Shown here: one piece after another, positions 34,845 to 46,796 of the stretch | Layout of the letters: each line of letters opens with the position of its first letter | Numbering within the stretch: the stretch's first letter is position 1 | NCBI GenBank assembly: GCA_028554755.1 | Contig: JAPTOF010000003.1 | Location: 2,336,501 to 2,400,500, forward strand | DNA length: 64,000 nt | From: Cordia subcordata | Lineage: Eukaryota > Streptophyta > Magnoliopsida > Boraginales > Cordiaceae | Direction: 5' to 3' | Translations under genes and position numbers: made by a program | The notes under the pieces: generated by a model | The model's input: the letters and a program-made list of their open reading frames with translations, nothing else | Database searches by the model: none | What the model was told of the DNA's origin: nothing

Positions 34845-35090
34845 AACTCCAACAAATCCCCTAAAATACAAAAATTCTCATATTTAAAAAAGTTGTTAAT
34901 AGTAAAGTGCTCTAACAACTCCTCTATCCCATCCCCAAAATTTTAAATTTTTTTCAAACCCTAAAACAAAACACTTATATATAAGGGTTTTTTTTCATCT
35001 CCAAAGCTAACACTCAAATCCAATCTCCCATCCCCATAACTCTAAGATTGTAATATTATAAAATAGGGGAGCTGTTGAAATGAAATTGAA
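34845..35090. mobile_element. Possible MITE
   Basis: The left end 'ctccaacaaatcccctaaaa' and, reversed, the right end 'ttcaacagctcccctatttt' form imperfect inverted repeats, with an AT-rich interior. Tentative. Confidence 0.4.
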
Positions 35091-38011
35091 ATTGGGATTT
35101 TCTAAACTAAAAGTTTGGTAAAAAAAAATAAGGAAACTACTGGAATAGAATTAAAAATAAATGATCCTAAAATATAAAAAAATGACTCCAATTACTTAAA
35201 TTTGAAGAAAAAAAATAGGAAAAATGTTGAAAATAGCCTCATGAGCTTTTTTTTTTTTTTTTTTTTTCCTTCTTGGGATGCTTAGATGAATTTTTTATTT
35301 TAACATTTAGGTAAGGTGTCATGTCGTATCTGATGATTGCTTTTTTGTTTTCAATATTTTTTTTTTTTATTAATAGTCAACCTGATCATGCAATCATTGT
35401 CAAAGCCTGTAGAAAAGTTTCAAAGCATGCTCTAACTTTTTTAGTTATAACCTTTTTATTTTAAGCTTCACGAACGTTTATAATATATATATATATATAT
35501 ATATTCAATAAATTAATAAAAATTCTATTTATTAAACCAATTCACACTTAATATATATAATTATTTAAATAATGCGAGTAAATAATATTTATGGCATCTC
35601 ACAAATCCACACAGTATTAGTTCGCATGTGGATTTTGAAATTTATAATTTATTTTATCAAAATAAATCAATTAAATATTTTTTATAATTGTTTTAAAATT
35701 CATTAACATCCATTTTAAACTGCAACCAGAATCTCTTATCTTATCTATATTTCATTTCTGGTATTGTCATATACTATATTCGTGTATTGCATGGGAAGAC
35801 AATGGACACTAACACATGTATATGCAAAATAATTTATGTGAGTAAGAGTAAATTGTCAAATTATAGATTTGAGGAAAATAAATTGTTTCGAAAAATTTAG
35901 AATATTTATGTATGGTTACATTGTTCTACGGTTAGCATTGTAAGATAGAGGAACTACATTAAAATTTCTATTGTAAAAGGATCAATTTTTATTATAATTG
36001 AGTAATATTTGTTTGTAGTAGTTTAATGAAAAAAATGTACAACAAAATGAAATGCACACAAATATAAATATATAGATATATTTTTAGTAAAGATAAATAT
36101 ATTTCAAATAAATAGAAAGAGATGGAATTTAAGATGATAGATGGGGCCAAATATATGCACAAATTTTAAGAGAAGATTGAGTAATATAAATGGCATAAAA
36201 GGTAGTAAATAGAGATTGGAAATGTCGATTGGTTGATTGAGAGAAAATGGGGTTCAAATTGGTGTTGGATGATAGATTATGGTTGAAGTGAGACGTTAGG
36301 GCACAAAATGAGGCAAAAATGTATGATCAGTAATAAATCCTAAAACACATTTTTTGTTATAGGTCATATATGCTTAAAAGAATAAATAAATAAGTTAATA
36401 TGAAAGCAACACATGGCAGCAGATTGAAAACTGACACTTGTAGAAAATATAGTGCAACGGTTTATATATACCTCAAGAGAAATGAATATTTTTTATATCT
36501 TTATTTGTTATTGTACAACTATTACAAAATATAAATATATTTCTCTAATTAATTTTTATCATGTTTCCAACACGAATTACAATTTTTATATTATCAAATA
36601 ATGTAATTTAAAAAAAATAATGAATGAAGTTGATGAGTATAAGGAATGAACTCAAAGTCCTTTCAGAGGGGAAAAAAGTCATCGGATGATGAGTTGTAAC
36701 ATCGACAAATTGTGACAACACATTTTTTTCGTCATTTTATCAGAAGGTTTATATGTTTATTTCTAGACATAAATCCTCTTGTACTGTATCAAGGGTTGAT
36801 AATAACTTAACAAAACAATTATCAAAAAATAATACAAATAGTTCACCATCATTAGATCTTCTCTGTCATTTTACAATGTTAGTAATTTATTTCTTCCTTT
36901 CTGGACATACTGATATTTTTTTTAAGGCAGAACTGGGGAAGTCACATTTGCCTACTTGGTTGCATCAATTTTTGTCTTTTCATTTTCTGGTGATGATGTT
37001 GATAATGTTAGTGTGGTCGAATAATCAATAAAGGGTTTGTCAAATATTCTTACGTTGAATTTTGTCTTGGCGTGATCGTTCAATGCCCGTAGGTTTTACT
37101 ACAAGAGATTAGGTTGTTCACTTGTTTTTGTGACATTTCAGAAGTTACTTGCATATATGTGTAAACTGATGCAGTAAAATAATGTAAATGAAGCTGATTA
37201 TAATTTTTTAAAGCTGGATCTGTTGAATTATTGTGATTTGTTAGGTAGGGTGATACTTACTTTGATCCCTGGAGTTATCCAGGGCTGCCACTAACTAGTT
37301 TGTTTTTTTTCCTTTTCCATGAGATTCGAAATCGACTATTTGGTGGGACTTGGAGTATAGAGATTTTCAACGAGTTAAAATAAAACTCTTAGTCTAGATA
37401 TGTTATGGCTTAATTATTATTGAATGATGATACGATCTTGACTTATAGACTCAATACGTATATGTATATATCAAGGGAAGTGAATAGACATGTTGATAAA
37501 ATAGACAAATTATAGACTGGACAAATATATCGTAGCATCAGCTATCGAGATTATTTCAGCAGAAGAAGTTGACAAATTGTGGACTCGACAAATCCATCAC
37601 AACATCAGCCATCGAGATTACTCCAGTAGAGCTATTAATGTTATTGGAAAGGATAGATGAAGTGAGACTCTCGACAAAAGATTTTATATAATTGATTTCA
37701 CCTTTTTTTTTAGTTAAAAAAAATTTTGTTTCTTGAACTGTTAGTAAAAGAAAATAGGATAAATGACTTATTTAGTTCATTCTTTTTTAACTCTTTTGAC
37801 GGTTAAATTTCTTATTTTAAGACACGATTATTGGGTCTTTTATTTTTACAATTATTTACACCATTAATTCTGAATTTAAAAAAAAAGGGTAAAAAATTAA
37901 TAGTTTTCAATTCCTTTGCAATTTATAACGTTATTAGTCCTTATTTTGCAATTTATAGTGCTGTTAGTCCTTTTCTTTGCAATTAATGGCACCATTAATC
38001 CACCATTAATA
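35091..38011. other. AT-rich intergenic DNA
   Basis: No supported gene. It contains poly-T near 35250-35268, a TA microsatellite at 35483-35504, and near 37510-37630 a roughly 50-bp direct repeat with 'gacaaat.tatcg.a.catcagc' and 'tcgagatta.t.cagcagaag'-type blocks. Confidence 0.45.
35483..35504. repeat. (AT)n microsatellite
   Basis: Eleven AT units. Confidence 0.9.
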
Positions 38012-38268
38012 TCTTGACTTCTCTTGAGTTTCGGTAGTTATGCTCACACTCGAACCCTTCTTAGAAGATCAAGGTCAATCAATGGAGCACCACTTGGGGG
38101 ATCTCGCCAATTAGCTTTCTTGCACTTTGCGGGTTTACGCATCCGTTGAGTCGCACATATATCAAACTCTTTGGTTTGTGTTTCAAGACGGGTCAAATAG
38201 GGAACCAGCAAATGCTGAAGCACGCCAATAGCGCACACTGCCTCGCCACAATCAAGGCATTGCAAGTT
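38012..38268 (-). pseudogene. Decayed fragment of nuclear 25S rRNA gene
   Basis: On the minus strand this reads along the 5' third of the large-subunit rRNA. Landmarks are 'GTGTGCGCTATTGGCG', then 'GACCCGTCTTGAAACAC' (a universally conserved block), 'GTGCGACTCAACGG', 'GTAAACCCGCAA', 'GATCCCCCAAGTGG' and 'CCTTGATCTTCTAAGAAGGG' + 'TTCGAGTGTGAGC'. Against the rRNA sequence as I remember it, nearly all differences are C-to-T or G-to-A, which is the mark of methylated, deaminated DNA. It is much more GC-rich than its surroundings. Similarity fades at both ends and no other rRNA parts are adjacent, so it is a non-functional insertion. The open reading frame it creates is not a protein gene. Confidence 0.85.
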
Positions 38269-38961
38269 GTAAAAATAATGAATTGAATTATTGCATTTAA
38301 AAATTAAAGAATTTTATTATCAAAAGAGTTAAAGATAAAAAAACCAAATACATTCTTTGCCCGAAAAAATATTAATGTTCTTTGTATTGACTTAGACTCT
38401 TGTGACATGCAAGGTCGGCTAGAGGAAGATCATTTGGCTGACAAGGTCGGCTAGAGCATGTATGTTCTTTAAAAGATCATATCTCGCAGCATGTAATCTT
38501 TTAACAATTTAAGATAAACAAGTTTTAATATTTGAATAATGCTAAAGCTAAATCCCTTATCATGAATCCTGTGTCTAGTCTTCATATGATGGCCTATGGA
38601 TATTATTAATTAATCATATTATTCGGACGAAGTAATATCTCTTTTATTTAATACTAGTTAACATGCGGTGTTCTTTCGTGCCCAATGTCTTATATTTTAT
38701 GTAATTTTGTAATATTAAAATAAATAAAATATACAATTATTAACACTTAATTTGACATTCAATTGGGAAGGAAAATGTGTTTAGCTATTTTTAAGTAAAA
38801 TGGACTTCTGACAAATAGGATGATGTTTAGTTTTATGATGTTTCATAAATTATAACTTACATAACTACAATATACATACAACATAATCGTACCTAATAGT
38901 TAATAGTGAGCAAAAAACCGTACCCAAAAAGTCCGAGGTGGCGGAAAAGGCAAGATTGAAT
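38269..38961. other. Intergenic DNA
   Basis: No gene. 'caaggtcggctagag' occurs twice (about 38410 and 38443), a short direct repeat. Confidence 0.4.
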
Positions 38962-39078
38962 CAATTAGCACAGGAATCTTCTTCCAATCTAACTCGAACC
39001 AGTATAATAATTAGTAAGTTGCTCCATATATGAATTGTTCTGGTTCGAGCTGGACCGGAAGTAGACTCCTGTACAAGT
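38962..39078. repeat. Imperfect hairpin, about 115 bp
   Basis: The left arm 'gcacaggaatcttcttcc' continuing 'ctcgaaccag' pairs with the right arm 'ctggttcgagc' continuing 'ggaagtagactcctgtac'. The arms are about 40 bp around a 30-nt AT-rich loop. It is probably a small foldback MITE; an RNA hairpin precursor is possible but unsupported. Confidence 0.65.
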
Positions 39079-39214
39079 AAAAAGAGCAGGGCTGATGCAG
39101 TATATGTAATCTTTTGTTATAATCGGTTAATATAATTGGAGGAATATAGTTTATCATACACTTTTGCTATTCCTTTTTCAGTTCCCTCTTCTTCTGAGTA
39201 AAAATTGTTGCATG

Positions 39215-39218
<4 letters not shown>

Positions 39219-39247
<29 letters not shown>
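39219..39247. repeat. (AT)n microsatellite
   Basis: About 14 AT units. Confidence 0.9.
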
Positions 39248-39252
<5 letters not shown>

Positions 39253-39649
39253 CAAAATAAATCCAGAGTGTTCTGAATGACCTAAAACTGAGTCACAATT
39301 TTGTAACAAGAGTGGCAGAGGATTTTTTCAACACAAGATATGGCAATTTGATAGTAAAAGCTAGCAAAAGATATATGGTGGCGTCTAGCATGATGAAGTA
39401 GAAGGTGGCAAAGCAATTGGTGACAAGGATGGAAAAAAGATCATACAAAACTAGTTTGATAACTTTGATCTTTTCATTGTTAAATTTTGTGAATGTGTAT
39501 AATGAAAGAAACATAGCAATGTCTAAGTGTGGCTCATAAGAATCCAGCTGTTGAGCAATAATTTCGTGCATGCCAATATGGCATTAGCAGGAACTTTGTG
39601 TTTTAGATTGTCTTCGTGTATGAAAGTTTTTGCTTTTTAGCAAATACAA

Positions 39650-39656
<7 letters not shown>

Positions 39657-39682
<26 letters not shown>
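39657..39682. repeat. (AT)n microsatellite
   Basis: About 13 AT units. Confidence 0.9.
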
Positions 39683-39683
<1 letters not shown>

Positions 39684-41689
39684 TGAATGGGTTGATAAAT
39701 TATTCTTGATAAAATTAATTTATTTCTTATTATATAATTATTTAAATTGTATATAAAATAGGTAAGATATATAATATCTATGGAATCGTAGGTCTATTTT
39801 TTGGTTGAATTATTACCAAATTTATTCAAGAGTAGAAGAATTTTACAAGGAAATAAGACTATTGTAGGATAAAACCTGAACTTGAATGAGCATTGCAGGA
39901 TTTGTTAAGGAAACAAAGAAACTGGAAACATTTTCTTTTTTTTCTTTTTTGCTTTATACAATTTCCCTTGTCTTGGAGCCTCAAAACATGCATTAGAATC
40001 TATTATGCACTTCTACATGCTTAAATGAATCGTTACAAAGCCATGCTTTCCTATTTAAAAATGTTTACTAAGAAACTTGAAGACTATGAAGCAAATAAGA
40101 GTTTATAGATATTCTCATTTTATATGTAATAGTATTTGAGCAAGATTGGGTCTTGGTGTCTCATAGTAAAGCAGGAAGGCTAGGATCAACGTTATTTACT
40201 ACTGAATTAGACAACAAATTAAGGATATTCAATGTCCTTTTCTACCATAAATAAAGCATGGACAGAGCACTATGCATAATAACACATAAAAACATAAAAA
40301 GAAAAACTATATAGTACAAAGAATGTCTAAATTGCAGAAAGTTGACTAAGAGTCAAATTTAAAAAGACTACTTTGTACAATTACTCTCTACATAAAAGGC
40401 TAAGTAATTCTTATTCTAAGCAATGGAATTATAACAAACTCAAAAAGCAGAGAAATTAGTTCAGGAAGTAACATATGTCTTTGTGCGCCTTGCATGATAT
40501 AGAAGATCATTGTTTCAGGGCATATGAGTTTCTGAGGAAGTTATCTGAAAACACAACACAATTGATTATAAGGTTGATCTTTTGTTTTATGCTTCCTTTG
40601 TTGATAAAAATCATTTTCTTGTTGCTTAATTCTTGTTCATGTTAACAACTTGTCTCATAAAAATAGTTAACTTGCAATCAGGTCATTATTTTCTACACAA
40701 TAGCAACAATGACATGCCTCATGTTTTCCCTCTTCTGGGAGATGAAATTGAATGTCAGGGAGATAGATTCAAGAAAAGACAGCACAATTTAGAAAGTATT
40801 TTAGTTTCTTTCTGTTAAAAAAAAAAAAAGAAATGGCCACAGACATAGGTATATAGTAATACATTTTTCACTTTCAATTATAAACTCTGTAGTTGCAGGT
40901 AAAGACTTGTGTAGGTAATATATTATCATGAGATAGTTAGTGAGATGCAAATATCACGTCAAATGATATCAAGTAAACTTGGATATTATCAAGTAAGGAG
41001 TGTTAAACTTGCATATTATCGAATAAGCTTACTTATTTTGAACTAAGATATAGAACTCCTAGTAAAGTCTATTTGCAACAACTAGTAAAGCAAAGATTAC
41101 ATTTGTATATACACATATACAGAGTTTTGGTGACTGTACATTCCTCATACCAGTACAATGAGGAGGAGATGCAAACTCATGCATTAAGATTGTAACCTAA
41201 GAAGGTTACAAGGCCAAAAACAAATGTTTTTCTTCATATCACCATAGTTTTTCTTGAACATTTATACAACCAACAACATTATGATACTTTTTCAAAAGTT
41301 TATCACCCAAGATCATCATGCTTTGAATTTTCCCTTTCTGATGAACTGGAACCTGCTATAAATTTATTATGCATGAGTTGATACGATATTAGATTAAAGA
41401 ATCTGTTGATGTAAACACTTAGAGTATAATTGTAGTTGTTATAATACATGTGGTTATTGTTGAAGTGACAACTGGGGTGATCAAAATTGCAGTGTATTGA
41501 ATTTTATTTTGGTCTCTGTAATCTTTTTCCCATCTTTTTGCCCTTACTTAAACTTTGTAAGTGTATTCTTTCAAAGCTTTCTGGATATAGTGAGGAAATA
41601 TTTTTTCACCTTCCACATTCATATATATTGATATGAGACATGAATTTATTTAATTTATATATATAATGTAAAAGGTTAGGATATTACCA
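39683..41689. other. AT-rich DNA, possibly 3' non-coding part of the large Helitron
   Basis: No gene seen. If the Helitron downstream is intact at its 3' end, its terminus should lie in this stretch or further left (an ACTAG occurs at 38653-38657 and others near 41075), but no convincing hairpin was found. Confidence 0.35.
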
Positions 41690-44085
41690 TTTTTTCTTTT
41701 TTTGTCATCATTTCTCTAGCATTGATTCCAAAGAGTTCTTTAGCAGTTTCACCAAAAATTGTTATTAGTAGTGTTCCAGTGTCATCTGAGATGTGTACTT
41801 CTATTTTGGGCCTAAAAAATACATATTATAATATACATTAGATGCTCATAGTGTTTGTAACAAAAAAGATAACATGGTCAAACTGACAGTGAGATTAAGC
41901 ATTTGTATAACTTTACCAAGGTTTCGATTTGGTTTTTTTTGGCAGCCCACGCATTTGTATTTCCAATTATATTCTAAATCCATTGGCTTCTTACAATGTT
42001 AACATCCCATGATGTACAACTCTTGGTTTTCATCAACAAGTTCAAGCCTTCCTTCAACAAAAAACTTGTTCAGCTGTTTGTTGGACGACAGAGGAAACAA
42101 TTAAGCAAAGAATATTAGAATGCTTTAATATAGAAGGAACAACAACTCTGGAAATATGAATTTTTAAACTTACATTGTGGTTGCATAAAACATCAGTGAT
42201 TTGTAGAATATTAGTTGTTGTGATGGAAGAGCTTGCTGTAGAATGACTCAAGTAATTTTTTCGCCGAACTATGTCATTAATCAATGATTGATTTTGGTTC
42301 CGCCTATAAAAAATAAATATTATTAATTCATATTAGTTACAAACTTAATTGCATATATGATTCTTACATGATTTGTAATGTACATAGATAAAACTTATAA
42401 AAAGAATTGGGAATCAATCAAAGAATAGTGGAATAGATTCTTCAATGGTAGAAGTTGACTTTCAATAAGGATGATGACAACAATTGGTATACATTTACAT
42501 AGAAAGATGCAAAAGAGAATAGAAATAAATTCCTCAACTAAAGAATGGTGAGCATGTAAAACTACTTTGCCTCTTGAAATAAATAGTTTTGATTTACGGT
42601 AAATATTTGCATTGATTTTCAAAATGGTTGAAACTTTAAAAACAACTTGATTTCATCTTTTTTCAAAAGACAACATTGTGATTTTGTAAAACAATGACTC
42701 TCAAAAATTATATCGAAAAGGAATTTTTACCAAGTCAATCCACACAATTAGGAAATATGCGTTAAACAAATAAACTAAGTACAGAATTAAACTTTTTTGT
42801 TTTATCTCTTGATGTTTAAAGCTATGAAGAAAAGCTAATATAAAGGCCATCTCTTTTGGTGTTATTTATTGGCTAAAACTTTTGGGCTTGTTGAAATACC
42901 AAAAATATGCCAATACAACACATACCAAATACGCAATTTTTCGACTTCTGTTGTCCATAGCTCAACAATTATTGTAGAATGAACTGTTGAACACAATGAG
43001 GTACCTAGAAGATCATGTTAACATGAACAGCAAGTTGATGACGGTATCATATGTAAAAAGATTGAATAAATATAACTTTGGATGACATAAAACCATTACC
43101 ATGGAATGCCAAGGGAATCAAGCGCCTTGCTATTATAATTGGCATTGCTTCTTTTGAACTCATGATAGTATTGCCTTCAGCAAAAACGAACTCCCTCCAA
43201 AGAGTTAAAATAATTGGTTTAATCTTTCAATTTGTACAATTGAGTGTAAAAAAAAAAAAAAAAAGAAGAAGAAGAAAGTTTTTCAATTAGTTATCTAATT
43301 CACAAGATTCAAATGAGAGATTTAGTTACGTGATTATATATGATCACAAATTGGCTCACTCTTGGTTTATGATGACAAATTCCTTAAGCTCGCTTTCAAC
43401 TCTCTTAGTAGATATTATGCGTGGCTCATAATGATCAATCACAATGCCAATTATGTCTTATATGAAGAGCTTAAAGTTAGATTATAGAATAATGAAATCA
43501 ATTATTTTACAATGACAATCAGGCTAGTGTTTACCTACTAAGCTATTGGAGTTTGCAAGTAGGGCAATATAAGCGTAACACGAGAACTCAATAGCCATAT
43601 CACTAGAAGAAATGTCTTCTGGTAATCGTTTAACTGCAGTCTTTCCACTTAGTATCCTATGATACTCATTTGGCACGATTCAAATCTTGGCTCGAGATAT
43701 TCAATCCTTGCTTTTGAGATTAGATATCTTTGGAAAACTTGAAACCAATTGCTCATTCGATCTATATCAAAATCAAACATCATAGCCTATATTCTTGTTC
43801 CCTACAATTTTTTTATATGTTAGAATACATTTTTTAGTGCAATAAAAAGTTTTTTCCACATGTTGGAATGCCTTTTTTAGCGCCATAAAAGCGATAACAA
43901 AGCAATTAGTTTCATATAAAAGGTTTTTACCTGTGAATCGGCAAAAACAAATCTTTGGCATCGTTTTCTGCTGAATGATCGCCATGGTTGTTGTTTTTCG
44001 ATTACTTGAACCTTTGCTATCCACTTTTCTTATCTACGATTTAGCTCAACTAAAGGAGTGATGACCCTATCCATTTTACCTGTAA
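41690..44085 (-). pseudogene. Helitron-encoded RPA70-like protein (broken)
   Basis: Downstream of the helicase on the same strand are pieces of a replication protein A large-subunit homologue, as carried by many plant Helitrons. At 44085-43930: MDRVITPLVELN, then a stop, then WIAKVQVIEKQQPWRS, resembling the first OB fold. At 42070-41905: FFVEGRLELVDENQELYIMG, then HCKKPMDLEYNWKYKCVGCQ, a four-cysteine zinc ribbon as in RPA DNA-binding domain C. At 41820-41695: PKIEVHISDDTGTLLITIFG, then ETAKELFGINAREM, the OB fold around that ribbon. AG acceptors before these blocks suggest it was an intron-containing gene. Stops and frameshifts show it is dead. The accessory role in rolling-circle transposition is inferred from other Helitrons. 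Confidence 0.65.
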
Positions 44086-44131
44086 AGTAGAAATTAGTTT
44101 GTTATTATATTCAATATGTTTAACATATTTG

Positions 44132-44175
<44 letters not shown>
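44132..44175. repeat. (AT)n microsatellite between helicase and RPA parts
   Basis: AT run with two ATTT interruptions. Confidence 0.9.
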
Positions 44176-44184
<9 letters not shown>

Positions 44185-44349
44185 TTGACAACAGAGGTAA
44201 AAGGAAAAAGCTCACAAGCATATGTCATCATGGTAAAAAATGACAAATATATTGTATGCTTGAAAAATGTAAGAATACTAAAAGACAAATGAAAACTTGA
44301 AATATAAATAATACATTATTGCATTGATAAAGTCATCTAACGAAGATCA

Positions 44350-46400
44350 CTATTGTAATTCTGCAAGCTTCAAAATTTCTTGATACACCACATTTTTTGT
44401 GTAATTAACATGAATATCTTCACAAGTTGGAGGTTGTATTAGCATTTTGACTCCACTTGAAGTTTTAGCACGAGAGGGAGCTACATAAAGTTGTTCGTGT
44501 GAAAATACCGATTCTCGTAAGTATATCCCAACATATTCAAGAGTCTGACCTTGAGCTTTATTAACTGTCATTGCAAAACATAGACAGACTAGAAATTGCA
44601 CTCTTTTAAATGGGATTGGACATTTAAGATTATATGTTGGTTGAAGAGCTATTTTTGAAATGAAGACATGGTTCCCTCTAAAGTGTCCATTGGCAATTAG
44701 TGCATAAATAACTTGGGAATATAAAGTACAACATATAAGTTTGGTTCCATTACATAGACCTTTTGTAGGGTCAAGATTTCAAAGAAGCATTATTGGACAG
44801 CTTTCTTTGAGTATTAGTCTGTGTGGTGGTAACCCTGCAACAACAACTATGTTAAAAAAGTCTTTATATTGTGCTTGTTGCAAAGGATCATTTGTTCTAT
44901 TATAGCTTACAATTTCTTTAGCTTCACCTAGAAACTTCTTGATAAGAATATCATTGATTTCATCTAATATCGTTCTTTGGAGTTAAAATTGCTCGAGTAG
45001 TTGCTGCCAATGAATCATTGACAAAATTTGAAAGTAGCAGAAAAGTTTTAGTGATAAGATCATTCAATGATGATTGAAGATCCACAAATGGTAAGATCAT
45101 GTAATGTGGAATCATAACATTGTCATTGTCAATTTTTGGTTCAGTATCATTACCAGTTCTAAGTAAAAATTTTATGAACGATTGGTCATGTTTTGCTCGC
45201 ATATTCCCTTCTAATTGAATTTTATGCATTTTCATCAACAATGGAGATTTAAGTGAACTTACTTCTATAAGATCATCTTTTGTACCTCCTGGGAAATCCA
45301 AAGCTTCAATAGTGTATCTCTTTTCCATGCAAGCTTCATCCCATATTATTAGTTTAGCTTCTCATAACAATAGCACTTTGTTTACTAATTTTGCAAGATT
45401 AGTTTCTATCTATGTTAATTGGAATTTTAAATCTTGAATCAGCAGTTCTAACCCCTAGAAGTAGAGCTGATGCTATGTCAAAAGTTGCAATTGCAAGTGC
45501 TATACAACCTTTTGATCGTACCTCAGCTAATAAAGCTTGATATAAGAATGTTTTTCTTGTACCTCCAGAGCCATCAACAAAGAATTTTTCCCCTTTATTT
45601 GAAAATACTTTTGAGATTATTAAATCAAAGGCCTTTTTTTGTCCTTCGTTCAATTTAGCAATATATAACAAATCTGTTCTGAAATAACAATATTTTTTTT
45701 AGATATGAACTCTTTAACAAGACAATTTTGATCATTAATATCAACTATGAAGTCTAACAATTGAAAGTCATTGATGCATTTATTCATACCTTAAAGTATT
45801 TCATTGATTGCTTTCAGAGTTTGTAACTTTATTTGAATTTTTGACAAATTTATTACTTTTTGAAAATCTTAAGATAATGAATCTTCAAATTTCTCCCATA
45901 GTACTTTTGGATTTGTAGGTGCACAATTTACTAAGATTGTTGCAAAAAGCCTTCGCAAAGCATAGGACATTTGATAAAGTGTTGCTTCTTCCATACATTG
46001 AATTAAATTTTCATCTGCATCAAGAAGGCCATGCAATATTGCAGTTTCACGAAAAGTCATACATTGTCTTCCGTTGACTGCTTTAAGAACTTCAAATGAT
46101 GTTGGACCTTTAATATTAGCCAAAAGAAGTCATAAATAATATCTTTCACCATCAGTAGGATTCACGTTCACCATTCTACCAATTACATTGACTTTTTTCC
46201 TTCTTCTCCATTCTTTGTCTTTTTGTGACCAACAAAAATATTCTGGAAATTCAGCATATCGAAGCTGTAACCATCTTGCATCGTCATTATATTTGTTCAT
46301 CAAAAAGAATTGAGTTAACATTGTTTTTCTATTCATTGGGTTTGAAATTACGTTTTCTAATTTTTCACTTTTTGAAAGATATGAATTATTGATTTTCAAG
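44350..46400 (-). pseudogene. Helitron helicase (PIF1-type) portion of RepHel, broken
   Basis: Read leftwards from 46399: QFFLMNKYNDDARWLQLRYA, then FPEYFCWSQKDKEWRRRKK and GRMVNVNPTDGERYYL, then FEVLKAVNGRQCMTFRETAI and LHGLLDAD (46123 on). These are the conserved linker of plant Helitron proteins. At 45671: LNEGQKKAFDLIISKVFSNK, then a Walker A FFVDGSGGTRKTFLYQALL, where the usual GTGKT is GTRKT. Walker B is at about 45350, KLIIWDEA. The helicase C-terminal motifs follow at about 44850-44380: GLPPHRLILKESCPIMLL, NLDPTKGLCNGTKLICC, MTVNKAQGQTLEYVGIYL and SHEQLYVAPSRAK. At least five stops or frameshifts interrupt the frame. The product would unwind DNA in rolling-circle transposition. Confidence 0.92.
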
Positions 46401-46796
46401 GTGAACTTGTAAAGAAATTACTTGTGGATTTGTATCACTTAATGAGAAGCTATATATCCTCCACATAGCTTCCAAAGTAGAAATCCACCTTCCTGATTGA
46501 AATTCATTAATTTCATCAAAGCTCTCCAAAGTAGATATATCTTCAACAACATGATATGCAACTTTATCAACTCCTTTATATATGTATTTGTAAAGATATT
46601 TTACTAATTTAATGTTAGAACATATTTCAATATTAATATGACAATTAAATTTTGCTAAAAGGTATGGATTGTAAGGTATAACCCATTGATTATCTAAAAT
46701 GGCATTGCGAACTTTTACAATTTTTTCATCATTTCTTCTTCTATAGTTCAGATAGACATTTTCTCCATAAGATGTTGCATTGCAAAAATTTTTAGG

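Noticed and set aside
38044..38265. 73-codon cysteine-containing protein on the minus strand
   Set aside because: The sequence is a piece of 25S rRNA gene. The open frame is incidental.
38653..38690. Possible left (3') end of the large Helitron at ACTAG followed by 'cggtgttctttcgtgccc'
   Set aside because: The presumed hairpin does not pair well and the distance to the coding part is 3 kb. I could not support it.
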